Shown here piece after piece: positions 53,583-62,273 of a stretch of 64,000 bases of DNA. Below the pieces are notes generated by a model. The model saw only the letters and a list, made by a program, of their open reading frames with translations. It was not told where the DNA came from and did no database searches. Position 1 is the first letter of the stretch, and each line of letters starts with the position of its first letter. The DNA is taken from assembly GCA_020161355.1 (NCBI GenBank), contig JAIUOF010000006.1, forward strand, positions 124,001 through 188,000, read 5' to 3'. The translations under genes were made by a program, and so were the position numbers. Source of the DNA: Bacteroidota bacterium. Lineage in GTDB: Bacteria; Bacteroidota; Bacteroidia; Cytophagales; Spirosomataceae.

Positions 53583-55310
53583 ATGGAATTAGATAATTCT
53601 CAAAAACAAAGGAGCCGCGATTGGTTTGGTAAAACAGGGAAAGATGGATTTATTTACAGATCCTGGATAAAAAATCAGGGGTATCCAGCTCATCAGTTTA
53701 AAGGTAAACCGGTTATAGGTATTTGCAATACCTGGTCAGAAACAACGCCTTGCAACGGACATTTCAGAGAAATTGCCCAATTTGTAAAAAACGGGATCTA
53801 TGAAGCAGGAGGTTTTCCATTGGAATTTCCGGTGATGTCGCTAGGTGAAACCATCATCAGACCCACTGCAATGCTATATAGAAATCTGGCATCTATGTCT
53901 GTGGAAGAGAGCATAAGAGGAAATCCATTCGATGCGGTGGTCCTTTTGACCGGTTGTGACAAAACCACTCCATCGCTTGTGATGGGTGCTGCAAGTGTAG
54001 GCCTACCTACAATTGTAGTACCAGGGGGGCCAATGCTCAATGGCAAATTTCAGGGACGAGACATAGGTTCAGGCACGGATGTTTGGAAATTTGCCGACGA
54101 CCTCCGTACGGGAAAAATGTCGGAAGAAGAATTTGAAGAAGCTGAGGCTTGTATGAGCCGCTCAGCCGGGCATTGCTCTACCATGGGTACTGCGTCAACA
54201 ATGGCGGTGATGTGTGAAGCTTTGGGGCTGACTTTACCCGGGCTAAGTGCAATTCCTGCAGTGGATTCCCGTAAAAAAATGTTGGCTCACATGAGTGGAA
54301 TCAGAGCGGTGGAAATGGTTAAAGAGAATCTTACCATCGATAAAGTTTTAACCAGATCAGCATTTGAAAATGCAATAAAAGTTAATGCAGCTGTGGGGGG
54401 GTCAACCAATTTGATTTTGCATTTACTGGCCATCGCCAAAAGAATGGACGTAGAATTGAATCTTGAAGACTTTGATGATTTGGGAAGCAAAATTCCGCTT
54501 TTAGTCAATCTGATGCCTTCAGGAAAATACCTGATGGAAGATTTTTATTATGCCGGAGGTTTACCAGTTGTAATTAAAGAGCTTTCTGAATTGCTTAGAA
54601 AAGACTCCATATCGGTTAATGGTAAATCGATAGTTGAAAATTCTGCCAAAGCAAGAAACTGGAATACAGAGGTTATCAGCCCAATTGCCACCCCACTGAA
54701 AAAAGAAGCCGGAATTACTGTAGTAAAAGGGAATCTTTGTCCCGATGGTGCGGTAATCAAAATTTCTGCATCGACCGACAGTCTGTTGGTACATAAAGGC
54801 AAAGCGGTTGTTTTTGAAACTATTGAAGATTATCATGCCCGAATCGATGATCCAAATCTTGAGATTGACGAAACATCCATAATGGTCCTAAAAAATGTGG
54901 GTCCAAAGGGCTATCCCGGAATGCCTGAAGTTGGCAACATGGCTTTACCAAAAAAACTGATTGAAAAAGGAGTAACTGATTTGGTAAGAATTTCTGACGG
55001 CAGAATGAGCGGTACTGCATTTGGTACAGTATTTTTGCATGTGAGTCCCGAATCGGCCATTGGTGGTAACCTTGCGTTGGTGGAAAACGGTGACCTGATT
55101 GAAGTGGATGTTCCTAACAAAAGTTTGAATCTGGCGGTAAGTGACGAAGAATTGAAAAAAAGAAAAGTCAATTGGAAACCACTCGATTTGGGATATGACA
55201 GAGGTTATGCAAAACTTTATATCGAAACCGTAAATCAGGCTCACCTGGGTGCCGACTGCGACTTCCTGGTAGGTAAGTCGGGAAGTGAGGTAAAAAGAGA
55301 ATCACATTAG
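53583..55310 (+). CDS. IlvD/Edd family dehydratase, probable sugar-acid dehydratase
   Basis: A 575-residue Fe-S dehydratase. The cluster Cys appear at 57 (TPCNGHF), 125 (LTGCDKTTP) and 198 (SAGHCSTM). From memory, the [2Fe-2S] ligands of Rhizobium L-arabinonate dehydratase are Cys59, 127 and 200, an exact offset of two, and the N-terminal DWFGKTGKDGFIYRSW is that subfamily's opening rather than that of IlvD. It therefore probably dehydrates an aldonate (arabonate, xylonate, fuconate) instead of a branched-chain precursor. It is followed by the GSCFA gene 3 bases later. Confidence 0.85.
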   Translation: MELDNSQKQRSRDWFGKTGKDGFIYRSWIKNQGYPAHQFKGKPVIGICNTWSETTPCNGHFREIAQFVKNGIYEAGGFPLEFPVMSLGETIIRPTAMLYRNLASMSVEESIRGNPFDAVVLLTGCDKTTPSLVMGAASVGLPTIVVPGGPMLNGKFQGRDIGSGTDVWKFADDLRTGKMSEEEFEEAEACMSRSAGHCSTMGTASTMAVMCEALGLTLPGLSAIPAVDSRKKMLAHMSGIRAVEMVKENLTIDKVLTRSAFENAIKVNAAVGGSTNLILHLLAIAKRMDVELNLEDFDDLGSKIPLLVNLMPSGKYLMEDFYYAGGLPVVIKELSELLRKDSISVNGKSIVENSAKARNWNTEVISPIATPLKKEAGITVVKGNLCPDGAVIKISASTDSLLVHKGKAVVFETIEDYHARIDDPNLEIDETSIMVLKNVGPKGYPGMPEVGNMALPKKLIEKGVTDLVRISDGRMSGTAFGTVFLHVSPESAIGGNLALVENGDLIEVDVPNKSLNLAVSDEELKKRKVNWKPLDLGYDRGYAKLYIETVNQAHLGADCDFLVGKSGSEVKRESH

Positions 55311-55313
55311 AAT

Positions 55314-56297
55314 TTGAAATTCAGAACCGAAATAGAACCAAAAAACGGCAGTTTTGAGATAAATCATCAGACTGCTGTTTTTTGTTTGGGTTCTTGCTTC
55401 AGTGATGTTATCGGTGGTTATTTATCAGAAAACAAGTTCAATTGCCTGGTAAACCCATTCGGAACAGTTTTCAATATCAAATCAATCGAAAAGCTTTTTG
55501 ATTATTCACTGGAATTGAAAAATATTGATGACCAACTTTTTATAAGTAATGATGAAGTATATTTTCATCATGATTTCCATTCCGAAATAAGGGCTACATC
55601 AATGGAGATGTTAAAAATATTGATTGAAGAAAAATGCCGGTTAGCAGGAGATTTTCTAAAAAATGCTGACGTCATTGTGATAACCCTGGGCACTTCATGG
55701 GTGTATCAAAATATTGAGCTTCAAAGCATTGTATCTAATTGCCATAAAATATCTTCTTCCATTTTTGAGAAACAGTTATTAGGGATCAATGAACAGTTAC
55801 ATATTTTCGGAAATATTTTTAAAAACCTAAAAAAAATCAACCCCAAAGTCAAATTTTTACTCACCGTGAGTCCGGTGAGGCATACAAAAGATAGCCTGGA
55901 ATTGAATGCAGTTTCAAAATCTTATTTGAGAAGTGTGACCTATGAGTTAACTCAAAAGTTTCAGGACGTTGAATATTTTCCTGCTTTCGAAATCATGACT
56001 GATGACTTACGTGATTACAGATTTTATAAAGAAGATCTCATCCATCCTACCGAGGTAGCAGAAAAATACATTCTGGGTAAGTTTTCAGACAGACATTTTT
56101 CTGAAAAAACTCAAAAAATAATTTTGGAATGGCAAAAAATCAAAAATGCACTCAATCACAAGCCATTTAATCCGGGAAGTCAGGCACATATAAGTTTTCT
56201 CAAAAAAACTGAAGAAAAAATAAAAGAATTTTCGGAATATTTTGACACGACTGATGAACAGAATTTTATCCAAAAACAATTAAAAAGCCAGAACTAA
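55314..56297 (+). CDS. GSCFA domain protein
   Basis: A 327-residue protein using a TTG start (55314), 3 bases after the dehydratase stop. The domain name motif is seen as CLGSCFSDVIGGYLSENKFNCLVNPFGTV (23-51), with ITLGTSWVYQN and TVSPVRHTKDSLELN further on. The GSCFA family is mainly found in Bacteroidota and Proteobacteria and has an SGNH-hydrolase-like arrangement (Ser in GSCF; His in SPVRH). Function unproven. Confidence 0.85.
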   Translation: MKFRTEIEPKNGSFEINHQTAVFCLGSCFSDVIGGYLSENKFNCLVNPFGTVFNIKSIEKLFDYSLELKNIDDQLFISNDEVYFHHDFHSEIRATSMEMLKILIEEKCRLAGDFLKNADVIVITLGTSWVYQNIELQSIVSNCHKISSSIFEKQLLGINEQLHIFGNIFKNLKKINPKVKFLLTVSPVRHTKDSLELNAVSKSYLRSVTYELTQKFQDVEYFPAFEIMTDDLRDYRFYKEDLIHPTEVAEKYILGKFSDRHFSEKTQKIILEWQKIKNALNHKPFNPGSQAHISFLKKTEEKIKEFSEYFDTTDEQNFIQKQLKSQN

Positions 56298-56338
56298 TTA
56301 GGCAATGAGCCTGTTTTTGAAAATAGATTAACATAATA

Positions 56339-57445
56339 ATGGGAGAATTTACCGTAACAAAAGAAAAAATATTAAAAGCCCTTAGTACCGTTGAGGAACC
56401 TGATCTGAAAAAGGATCTCGTGACCCTCAACATGATAAGCGACGTGGAAGTTGGAGTAAACCAAATCAGTTTTACCGTAATTCTTACCACTCCGGCTTGT
56501 CCGTTAAAAGAGCTTATTAAGCAACGTTGTGTCGCTGCAATTCATGAGCATTTGGGCGATACTTTCGAAATAAAAATCAACATGACTTCCAATGTGACCA
56601 GCATTTTATCGCAAAATGTCATGCTGCCAGAAGTCAAAAATATCATAGCCATTTCTTCAGGAAAAGGCGGAGTGGGTAAATCGACAGTAACAGCCAACCT
56701 TGCTATGGCATTGAAAAAGTCAGGAGCCAAAGTAGGAATTATTGATGCTGATATTTCGGGTCCATCTATTCCTATCATGTTTGGAGCACAGGACTTACAA
56801 CCGATGGTTTCGGTTAAAGATGGCAAAAACCTGATTGCCCCTATCATGCAGTATGGCATAAAAATGATTTCCATTGGTTTCCTGACGCCACCAGATAGTG
56901 CGGTGGTATGGCGTGGACCGATGGCCAGCCAGGCACTTCGCCAGTTTTTTAATGATGTAGATTGGGGTGAGTTGGATTATTTGTTACTCGATTTGCCTCC
57001 GGGAACTGGCGACATACACCTTACTTTGGTACAAACTGTACCCGTAACAGGTGCTGTGATTGTAACCACTCCCCAGAAAGTTGCCCTGGCCGATGCAACC
57101 AAAGGAGGGTCCATGTTTTCCCAACCAAACATTAATGTTCCGATACTCGGAGTTGTTGAAAATATGGCCTATTTCACACCCGCAGAACTCCCTGAAAACA
57201 AATACTATATCTTTGGACAAGGGGGTGGTGATCAGATTGCGGCGAAATTTGATGTGCCGGTATTGGGTCGGATTCCACTGGTTCAGAAAATCAGGGAAGG
57301 TGGCGATGAAGGCCGCCCGGTCATGATGGATGCGGAAGATGCCAGTGCTATTGCATTTTCTCAGACAGCAGAGAAACTTGCTCAGCAAATCGCTATCAGA
57401 AATGCAAATATGCCGAAAACTGAGAAAGTTAAAGTAGGTGCCTGA
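56339..57445 (+). CDS. apbC: Mrp/NBP35-type Fe-S carrier ATPase
   Basis: A 368-residue P-loop ATPase. An N-terminal MIP18/DUF59 domain (1-85) precedes the ATPase (95-360) with the deviant Walker A SSGKGGVGKST (about 106-116), GIIDADISGPS and DLPPGTGDIHLT. Family members carry Fe-S clusters to apoproteins. The C-x-x-C near the C-terminus of many Mrp proteins is not evident here; no Cys follows about residue 95. It ends at a strong terminator. Confidence 0.93.
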   Translation: MGEFTVTKEKILKALSTVEEPDLKKDLVTLNMISDVEVGVNQISFTVILTTPACPLKELIKQRCVAAIHEHLGDTFEIKINMTSNVTSILSQNVMLPEVKNIIAISSGKGGVGKSTVTANLAMALKKSGAKVGIIDADISGPSIPIMFGAQDLQPMVSVKDGKNLIAPIMQYGIKMISIGFLTPPDSAVVWRGPMASQALRQFFNDVDWGELDYLLLDLPPGTGDIHLTLVQTVPVTGAVIVTTPQKVALADATKGGSMFSQPNINVPILGVVENMAYFTPAELPENKYYIFGQGGGDQIAAKFDVPVLGRIPLVQKIREGGDEGRPVMMDAEDASAIAFSQTAEKLAQQIAIRNANMPKTEKVKVGA

Positions 57446-57513
57446 TTTTTGAAAATAATGTAGTTTTTCTTAGAAAATCTGAATATTACTCACGAAATTT
57501 ATTAAACTTTAGT

Positions 57514-57548
57514 GTCTGTTGATACTAAAGTTTTTTTTGTTTTCAATA
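57514..57548 (+). terminator. Intrinsic terminator after apbC
   Basis: AAACTTTAGT and ACTAAAGTTT are perfect 10-base complements with a 10-base loop, followed by a T-run. Confidence 0.88.
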
Positions 57549-57570
57549 ACCTTATATTCAGCCAAATAAA

Positions 57571-58911
57571 ATGTCAACTACAAGACGAGAATTCGTAAAA
57601 AATGCTGCCATGACCGGTTTAGGTCTGGGTCTGCTTCCTGACACATTCGCCAAAAATCCTTTCAATATCATTTCGCCCTCTGATCAATTAAAAGTTGGTC
57701 TTATCGGATGTAAAGGTATGGGGTATTCCAATCTGCAAAGACACCTCAAAATTCCGGGAGTAGAATGTATCGCACTTTGTGATATAGACCAAAGCGTGCT
57801 AAATGAGCGTGCCACTCAGGTCGAAAAATTGCAAGGCAAAAAACCTGCTCTTTTTGGCGACTATCGTAAACTTCTGGAAAACAAAGACATAGATTATGTA
57901 ATTGTAGGAACACCGGATCACTGGCATTGTCTCAACATGGTTGGTGCTTTGGAAGCTGGAAAACATGTATATGTCGAAAAACCAGTAGCAAATACCATTC
58001 AGGAGGCTACCATCATGAAAAATGCCGCTAAAAAATACGGTAAAATAGTTCAGGTTGGACAGTGGCAAAGGAGCGGCCCTCATTATGAAGATGCCATCAA
58101 AGTTGTAAAATCAGGAGAACTGGGCAAAATCAGATTGGTAAAAGTATGGGCCTATCAGGGATGGATGAAGCCCGTGCCGGTGCTGCCAGATACCCCTGTC
58201 CCCGAAGGCGTAGATTATGACATGTGGCTGGGTCCGGCAACTAAAAGGCCTTTTAATGCCAACCGATTTCATTTTAACTTTCGGTGGTACTGGGACTATG
58301 CCGGTGGCTTAATGACCGACTGGGGAGTTCATGAAATAGATATAGCTCTATACGCCATGGGAGCCAAAGCACCGATTTCCGTAGTGGCATCCGGCGGAAA
58401 ATTTGCCTATCCCGATGACGCATCCGAAACTCCTGACACCCTTCAAACGGTGTACCAATATGACGGCTTCAATATGCTGTGGGAGCATGCCACAGGAATC
58501 GATGGTGGCAATTACGGCAGAACTGAAGGTATTGCCTTTATCGGAAATAACGGCACATTGGTGGTAAACAGAGGTGGCTGGGAGGTTATTCCGGAAAGAT
58601 ACCGTGAAAATAATGAGGTAAAAACCAGAATTGAGGCGAGGAAATTCGATAAAAAACCAGAAGATGATTATTTACTTTTCCATTGCCAGAATTTCGTGAA
58701 TGCAATCAGAAATAACGCCCCGGATACACTAAAATGTGGAATTGAAACAGGTAGTATTGCCGCAATCAATGCACAGATGGGTAATATTTCTTATAAACTC
58801 GGAAGAAAAGTTTTTTGGGATGAAAAAAATGGCAATTTTATTAATGATAAAGATGCCAACAAACTCATAAATGCCAATTATAAAAATGGCTGGAAACTGC
58901 CGGTTTTATAA
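57571..58911 (+). CDS. Tat-exported Gfo/Idh/MocA family oxidoreductase
   Basis: A 446-residue NAD(P)-dependent oxidoreductase. The start TTRREFVKNAAMTGLGLGLL is a twin-arginine signal (RR at 5-6), so the protein should be exported folded with its cofactor. The Rossmann domain has VGLIGCKGMGYSN and VIVGTPDHWH, with the catalytic EKP motif (VYVEKPVANT, about 136). The C-terminal domain has WGVHEIDIALY. Bacteroidota members act on sugars or glycans. It may serve polysaccharide use; substrate unknown. Confidence 0.9.
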   Translation: MSTTRREFVKNAAMTGLGLGLLPDTFAKNPFNIISPSDQLKVGLIGCKGMGYSNLQRHLKIPGVECIALCDIDQSVLNERATQVEKLQGKKPALFGDYRKLLENKDIDYVIVGTPDHWHCLNMVGALEAGKHVYVEKPVANTIQEATIMKNAAKKYGKIVQVGQWQRSGPHYEDAIKVVKSGELGKIRLVKVWAYQGWMKPVPVLPDTPVPEGVDYDMWLGPATKRPFNANRFHFNFRWYWDYAGGLMTDWGVHEIDIALYAMGAKAPISVVASGGKFAYPDDASETPDTLQTVYQYDGFNMLWEHATGIDGGNYGRTEGIAFIGNNGTLVVNRGGWEVIPERYRENNEVKTRIEARKFDKKPEDDYLLFHCQNFVNAIRNNAPDTLKCGIETGSIAAINAQMGNISYKLGRKVFWDEKNGNFINDKDANKLINANYKNGWKLPVL

Positions 58912-58980
58912 ATTAGGATAATTTTACTATTTCTGAAAGGTATGGTTTTTGTGATTTTAAAGTTTTAAACCTTTTTTTTC

Positions 58981-59466
58981 ATGAAAAGCCATATCTTTTT
59001 GTCTTTAATGTTTATAGTATATTCATGTGTTGAAAAAGACAATCCGCAGGCATTTGACATTAAAAAATCACAGAATGCCTTTTTGATGGAAGTAAATAAA
59101 ATCAGAAAATCTGGTTGCCAATGTGGCGATAAATTCTATCCTTCGACCACGGGGCTAAGTTGGGACAATGCCCTTGAAAAAACAGCAATTGCACATAGTG
59201 CCGATATGGCTATCAACAATTTCTTTTCTCACACGGGTTCTGATGGTACCTCGACATCAGAAAGAATTTTAAAAAGTGGCTATATTTTTAAAAGTTTCGG
59301 AGAAAACATCCAAACCAACACAGGTTTTGAACCAGATGAAGTTCAAATCATCAATAACTGGAAATTGAGCCCCTCTCATTGTCAAAATTTGATGAATCCC
59401 AATTTTAAAGATATGGCCGTGGGCAGATATGGAGCTTACTGGACACAAATTTTGGCCTCAAAATAA
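58981..59466 (+). CDS. CAP (SCP-like) domain lipoprotein
   Basis: A 161-residue predicted lipoprotein (VYSC, Cys16). The CAP domain (about 35-160) shows the His/Glu motifs of the family: ALEKTAIAHSADMAINNFFSHTG, SFGENIQTN and the final MNPNFKDMAVGRYGAYWTQILA. CAP proteins occur widely in bacteria with unclear biochemical roles. Two Cys (CQCG, about 40) may form a disulfide. Its start follows an A/T-rich region. Confidence 0.88.
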   Translation: MKSHIFLSLMFIVYSCVEKDNPQAFDIKKSQNAFLMEVNKIRKSGCQCGDKFYPSTTGLSWDNALEKTAIAHSADMAINNFFSHTGSDGTSTSERILKSGYIFKSFGENIQTNTGFEPDEVQIINNWKLSPSHCQNLMNPNFKDMAVGRYGAYWTQILASK

Positions 59467-59487
59467 ACTAAAAACACTTTTTTTTGT

Positions 59488-59495
59488 TATTTTTG
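59488..59495 (+). promoter_or_regulatory. Candidate nifU-like gene -7 box
   Basis: TATTTTTG, 22 bases before the ATG. Confidence 0.35.
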
Positions 59496-59517
59496 TGAAG
59501 ACCAATTCTAAATAATA

Positions 59518-59763
59518 ATGCACGAATTACTCATAAAAGTCGAAGAAGCCCTCAACAACGTCAGACCATATCTTATTGCCGATGGAGGTAATGTTGTGGT
59601 TACTGAAATCAAAGAGGACATGACGGTAGTTTTAGAATTTACGGGCTCATGTGGTTCATGTCCCATGTCTTCAATGACCTTTAAAGCAGGGCTGGAAGAG
59701 GCTATTTTAAAAAATGTTCCTGAAATTAAGAAAGTAGAAGCCCTGAATCTTACTTTGGCTTAA
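59518..59763 (+). CDS. NifU C-terminal domain protein (Fe-S scaffold)
   Basis: An 81-residue NifU_C protein with the cluster-binding CxxC at Cys45 and Cys48 (TGSCGSCPMSSMTF) and the typical start VEEALNNVRPYLIADGG. It acts as an Fe-S scaffold or carrier. Only the C-terminal domain is present, as in NfuA-like short forms. It is followed by a strong terminator. Confidence 0.94.
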   Translation: MHELLIKVEEALNNVRPYLIADGGNVVVTEIKEDMTVVLEFTGSCGSCPMSSMTFKAGLEEAILKNVPEIKKVEALNLTLA

Positions 59764-59796
59764 TCAATTAGATTTTATTCAAAAAAAATATCTTGG

Positions 59797-59829
59797 GTTG
59801 TCATTTTCTAAAATGGCAACTTTTTTTTT
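59797..59829 (+). terminator. Intrinsic terminator after the NifU-like gene
   Basis: GTTGTCATTTT pairs with AAAATGGCAAC (one wobble) around a tight loop, followed by nine or more T. Confidence 0.9.
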
Positions 59830-59867
59830 ATAACTTGCAAATTATTTTAATCACTCACACCAGGGTT

Positions 59868-61637
59868 ATGAGCAAAAAAATAAAAATTGGGATATTTTTT
59901 GGAGGTCCATCCAGAGAGCGGGAGATATCGTTTATGGGCGGACGTACCGCATATGAGCACATTGACCGCAGATATTTTGAGCCGGTTCCAATTTTTGTTG
60001 ATAGCATTGGCAACTTTATTAAGGTAGAGCCTGAGACACTCTATGAGCCTGATATCAGGAGTTTTTATCCTTCACGCAATCAAAACAACGGCTTCAAGGT
60101 TTATATTGAGTCACTTGGTCCTCTACGCGATACGCAATTATACAAGCTCATTTATAAAATAGGTTCCCAAATAAAAATTGAGGAATTAAAAGAACACATT
60201 GATTTCGCATTTGTCGTTATGCACGGACCATACTCCGAAGACGGTAATATTCAGGGACTTATGGAATGGCTCAATATTCCATATATGGGTCCTGGGATAT
60301 TGGGTTCAGGTGTGGGTATTGACAAACCTGTTCAGAATAAACTGATGGAGTTGGCCACTGGTCAGACCAAAAAATACAAAACCATCTCCAAAGATTTCTG
60401 GGAAAATGCCGATAAATCTAAAGTCTTTTCTGAGCTGATTCAGGAGCTTGGATTCCCTTTGGTGGTAAAAGCCCCGCATCAGGGCTCTTCTATTGGCGTG
60501 GCAATTGTGAAAAAACGCAGCCTCGAGGAATTTTCCAAAGGCATGAGCCAATGTTTTTTTGAAACAAAAATCTCCAAAAAAGACTGGTCAAAACTCACTC
60601 ACCGTCAGAAAAAAAATCTGATGGAAAAAATGTCAAATCTCGATGAAGGTATCGGCTTTCCGGTTGTAATTGAAGATGATACCATTTACCATCCTGCAGA
60701 ATTATTTAAATATTTAGACAAATATTTAATTAATAATGATTTTGCCATAATTTCTTCTACCAATGCCGAAGATTACGTCCTGATAGAAGAGTTTATTAGT
60801 GGGCAGGAATTTTCGGTGGGCGTGATACAGGATGATTCCGGAAAGGCATTTGCACTTCCTCCGGCAGAGGTTTATGGAGAGATTCAGACCTTTGATTTTA
60901 AGTCTAAATACAAATCATCAGTAAGTAAAAAAAGGATTCCTGTAGAAACCAGCAATCATAATCTGGAAGTGATTCATGAAAAAATCCTGAAGGCTTTCGA
61001 AATAACTGGAATGAGCGTAATCAGCCGAATTGATGGGTTCATTACTCCTGAAGATGAGGTACTTCTGCATGATCCCAATACTATCCCGGGCATGTCGCCG
61101 GCCTCGTTTATTTTCAAGCAAATGGCCGAAATTGGCTTCAATATCACTGATGCCATCACCTATCTGGTCAGGCAGTCGGTGAGGGAGCGTATCAGATCCG
61201 GAAAAAATATCAAGTCATTGAGAGATTTATTGAAATCAATTGATGAAATGATAATGACTGCCAAGCAAAACCCAAGGAAAAAACTTGCGGTACTATTTGG
61301 TGAAAATGAAGAAGAATATTCAACAGCCCGGAAAGCCTACGGTAAATACGGAGGTAATGAAGAATACGAGCCTGTCGCAATTTGTGCTGCAAAAAATGGC
61401 GGTAAATATCGCATTCCACTCAATCTGATGTTTAAGCCTGACATCATGGAATTTGGTATGTCGATTGGAAAACCAAAACATCCCTTCATTCAGAAAAACA
61501 TAGACCAGGTGGCAGCAATCAGAGAGTTTTATGTTGGAAATGTAGATTTCAATGTATTTAAAGTTTCTGAAGATGAATTTGTCAGGAACTATCAGGCTGT
61601 ATATGATTGCAGCAAGCAAAATCTCGAGATAAGATAA
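59868..61637 (+). CDS. Long D-Ala-D-Ala ligase-like ATP-grasp protein with duplicated N-lobe
   Basis: A 589-residue protein; ATG 59868 gives the family start, whereas an upstream TTG (59793) is inside a terminator. Residues 5-70 form the ligase N-lobe (KIGIFFGGPSREREIS); the ATP-grasp core follows (MHGPYSEDGNIQGLMEW, VVKAPHQGSSIGVA). The metal-ligand ENT motif reads HDPNTIPGM, Asp for Glu. A C-terminal extension (about 471-530) repeats the N-lobe: KKLAVLFGENEEE...EYEPVAIC...MFKPDIMEFG parallels KIGIFFGGPS...YFEPVPIF...LYEPDIRSF. Ordinary Ddl has 300-370 residues. First of a unit with rnhA, the methyltransferase gene and probably GT2. Confidence 0.85.
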   Translation: MSKKIKIGIFFGGPSREREISFMGGRTAYEHIDRRYFEPVPIFVDSIGNFIKVEPETLYEPDIRSFYPSRNQNNGFKVYIESLGPLRDTQLYKLIYKIGSQIKIEELKEHIDFAFVVMHGPYSEDGNIQGLMEWLNIPYMGPGILGSGVGIDKPVQNKLMELATGQTKKYKTISKDFWENADKSKVFSELIQELGFPLVVKAPHQGSSIGVAIVKKRSLEEFSKGMSQCFFETKISKKDWSKLTHRQKKNLMEKMSNLDEGIGFPVVIEDDTIYHPAELFKYLDKYLINNDFAIISSTNAEDYVLIEEFISGQEFSVGVIQDDSGKAFALPPAEVYGEIQTFDFKSKYKSSVSKKRIPVETSNHNLEVIHEKILKAFEITGMSVISRIDGFITPEDEVLLHDPNTIPGMSPASFIFKQMAEIGFNITDAITYLVRQSVRERIRSGKNIKSLRDLLKSIDEMIMTAKQNPRKKLAVLFGENEEEYSTARKAYGKYGGNEEYEPVAICAAKNGGKYRIPLNLMFKPDIMEFGMSIGKPKHPFIQKNIDQVAAIREFYVGNVDFNVFKVSEDEFVRNYQAVYDCSKQNLEIR

Positions 61638-61640
61638 TAC

Positions 61641-62270
61641 ATGGCGAAAAAGGTAAAATTTTATGCCGTTTGGAATGGCCGCCAAACAGGGATTTTCAAT
61701 ACTTGGGAAGAATGCAAAAAACAGGTGGAAGGTTTTGATGGGGCACAATACAAGTCATTTGAGAGTAAAACTGAAGCTGAAAATGCCCTCAAACGTAATT
61801 ATTTTGCAGTTCTGAATCCATCCGCCAAACAAAGTTCCAACGGAAAATTAATCAAAACACCAAAGCCAAAACATGAAGCTTTAGTAGTAGATGCTGCCTG
61901 GAACACCAAAACCGGCGATATGGAATATCAGGGCAAATATTTACAGAATAAGCTTTTTGTATTTAAAAAAGGCCCTTTTCAAGACGGCACCAACAATATC
62001 GGTGAGTTTTTGGCGATAGTGCATGCTTTGGCTTTTTTAAAACAACATAATTCCGATTTACCTATTTATTCTGATTCAAAAACGGCTATTTCCTGGGTAA
62101 AAAAGAAAAAAGCTAACACCAAATTGGAGCCGACAGGAAGAAACAATGAGCTATTTGATTTGCTCGAAAGAGCCGAAAAATGGCTTAGAGACAATAATTT
62201 TTCCAATAAAATCCTGAAGTGGGAAACTGAAGACTGGGGTGAAAATCCTGCTGATTTTGGCCGAAAATAA
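61641..62270 (+). CDS. rnhA: Ribonuclease H1 with N-terminal hybrid-binding domain
   Basis: A 209-residue enzyme. The caulimovirus-viroplasmin/RHBD domain (1-50: KKVKFYAVWNGRQTGIFNTWEECKKQVEGF) binds RNA:DNA hybrids; the RNase H domain follows, with catalytic Asp84 (VVDAAW), Glu122 (NIGEFLA), Asp145 (YSDSKTA) and Asp205 (NPADFG). It removes RNA from hybrids. Spacing from the ligase-like gene is 3 bases. Confidence 0.95.
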   Translation: MAKKVKFYAVWNGRQTGIFNTWEECKKQVEGFDGAQYKSFESKTEAENALKRNYFAVLNPSAKQSSNGKLIKTPKPKHEALVVDAAWNTKTGDMEYQGKYLQNKLFVFKKGPFQDGTNNIGEFLAIVHALAFLKQHNSDLPIYSDSKTAISWVKKKKANTKLEPTGRNNELFDLLERAEKWLRDNNFSNKILKWETEDWGENPADFGRK

Positions 62271-62273
62271 ATC

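Noticed and set aside
59793..59867. Upstream TTG start extending the ligase-like protein by 25 residues
   Set aside because: It lies inside the terminator hairpin of the NifU gene; ATG at 59868 matches the family start.
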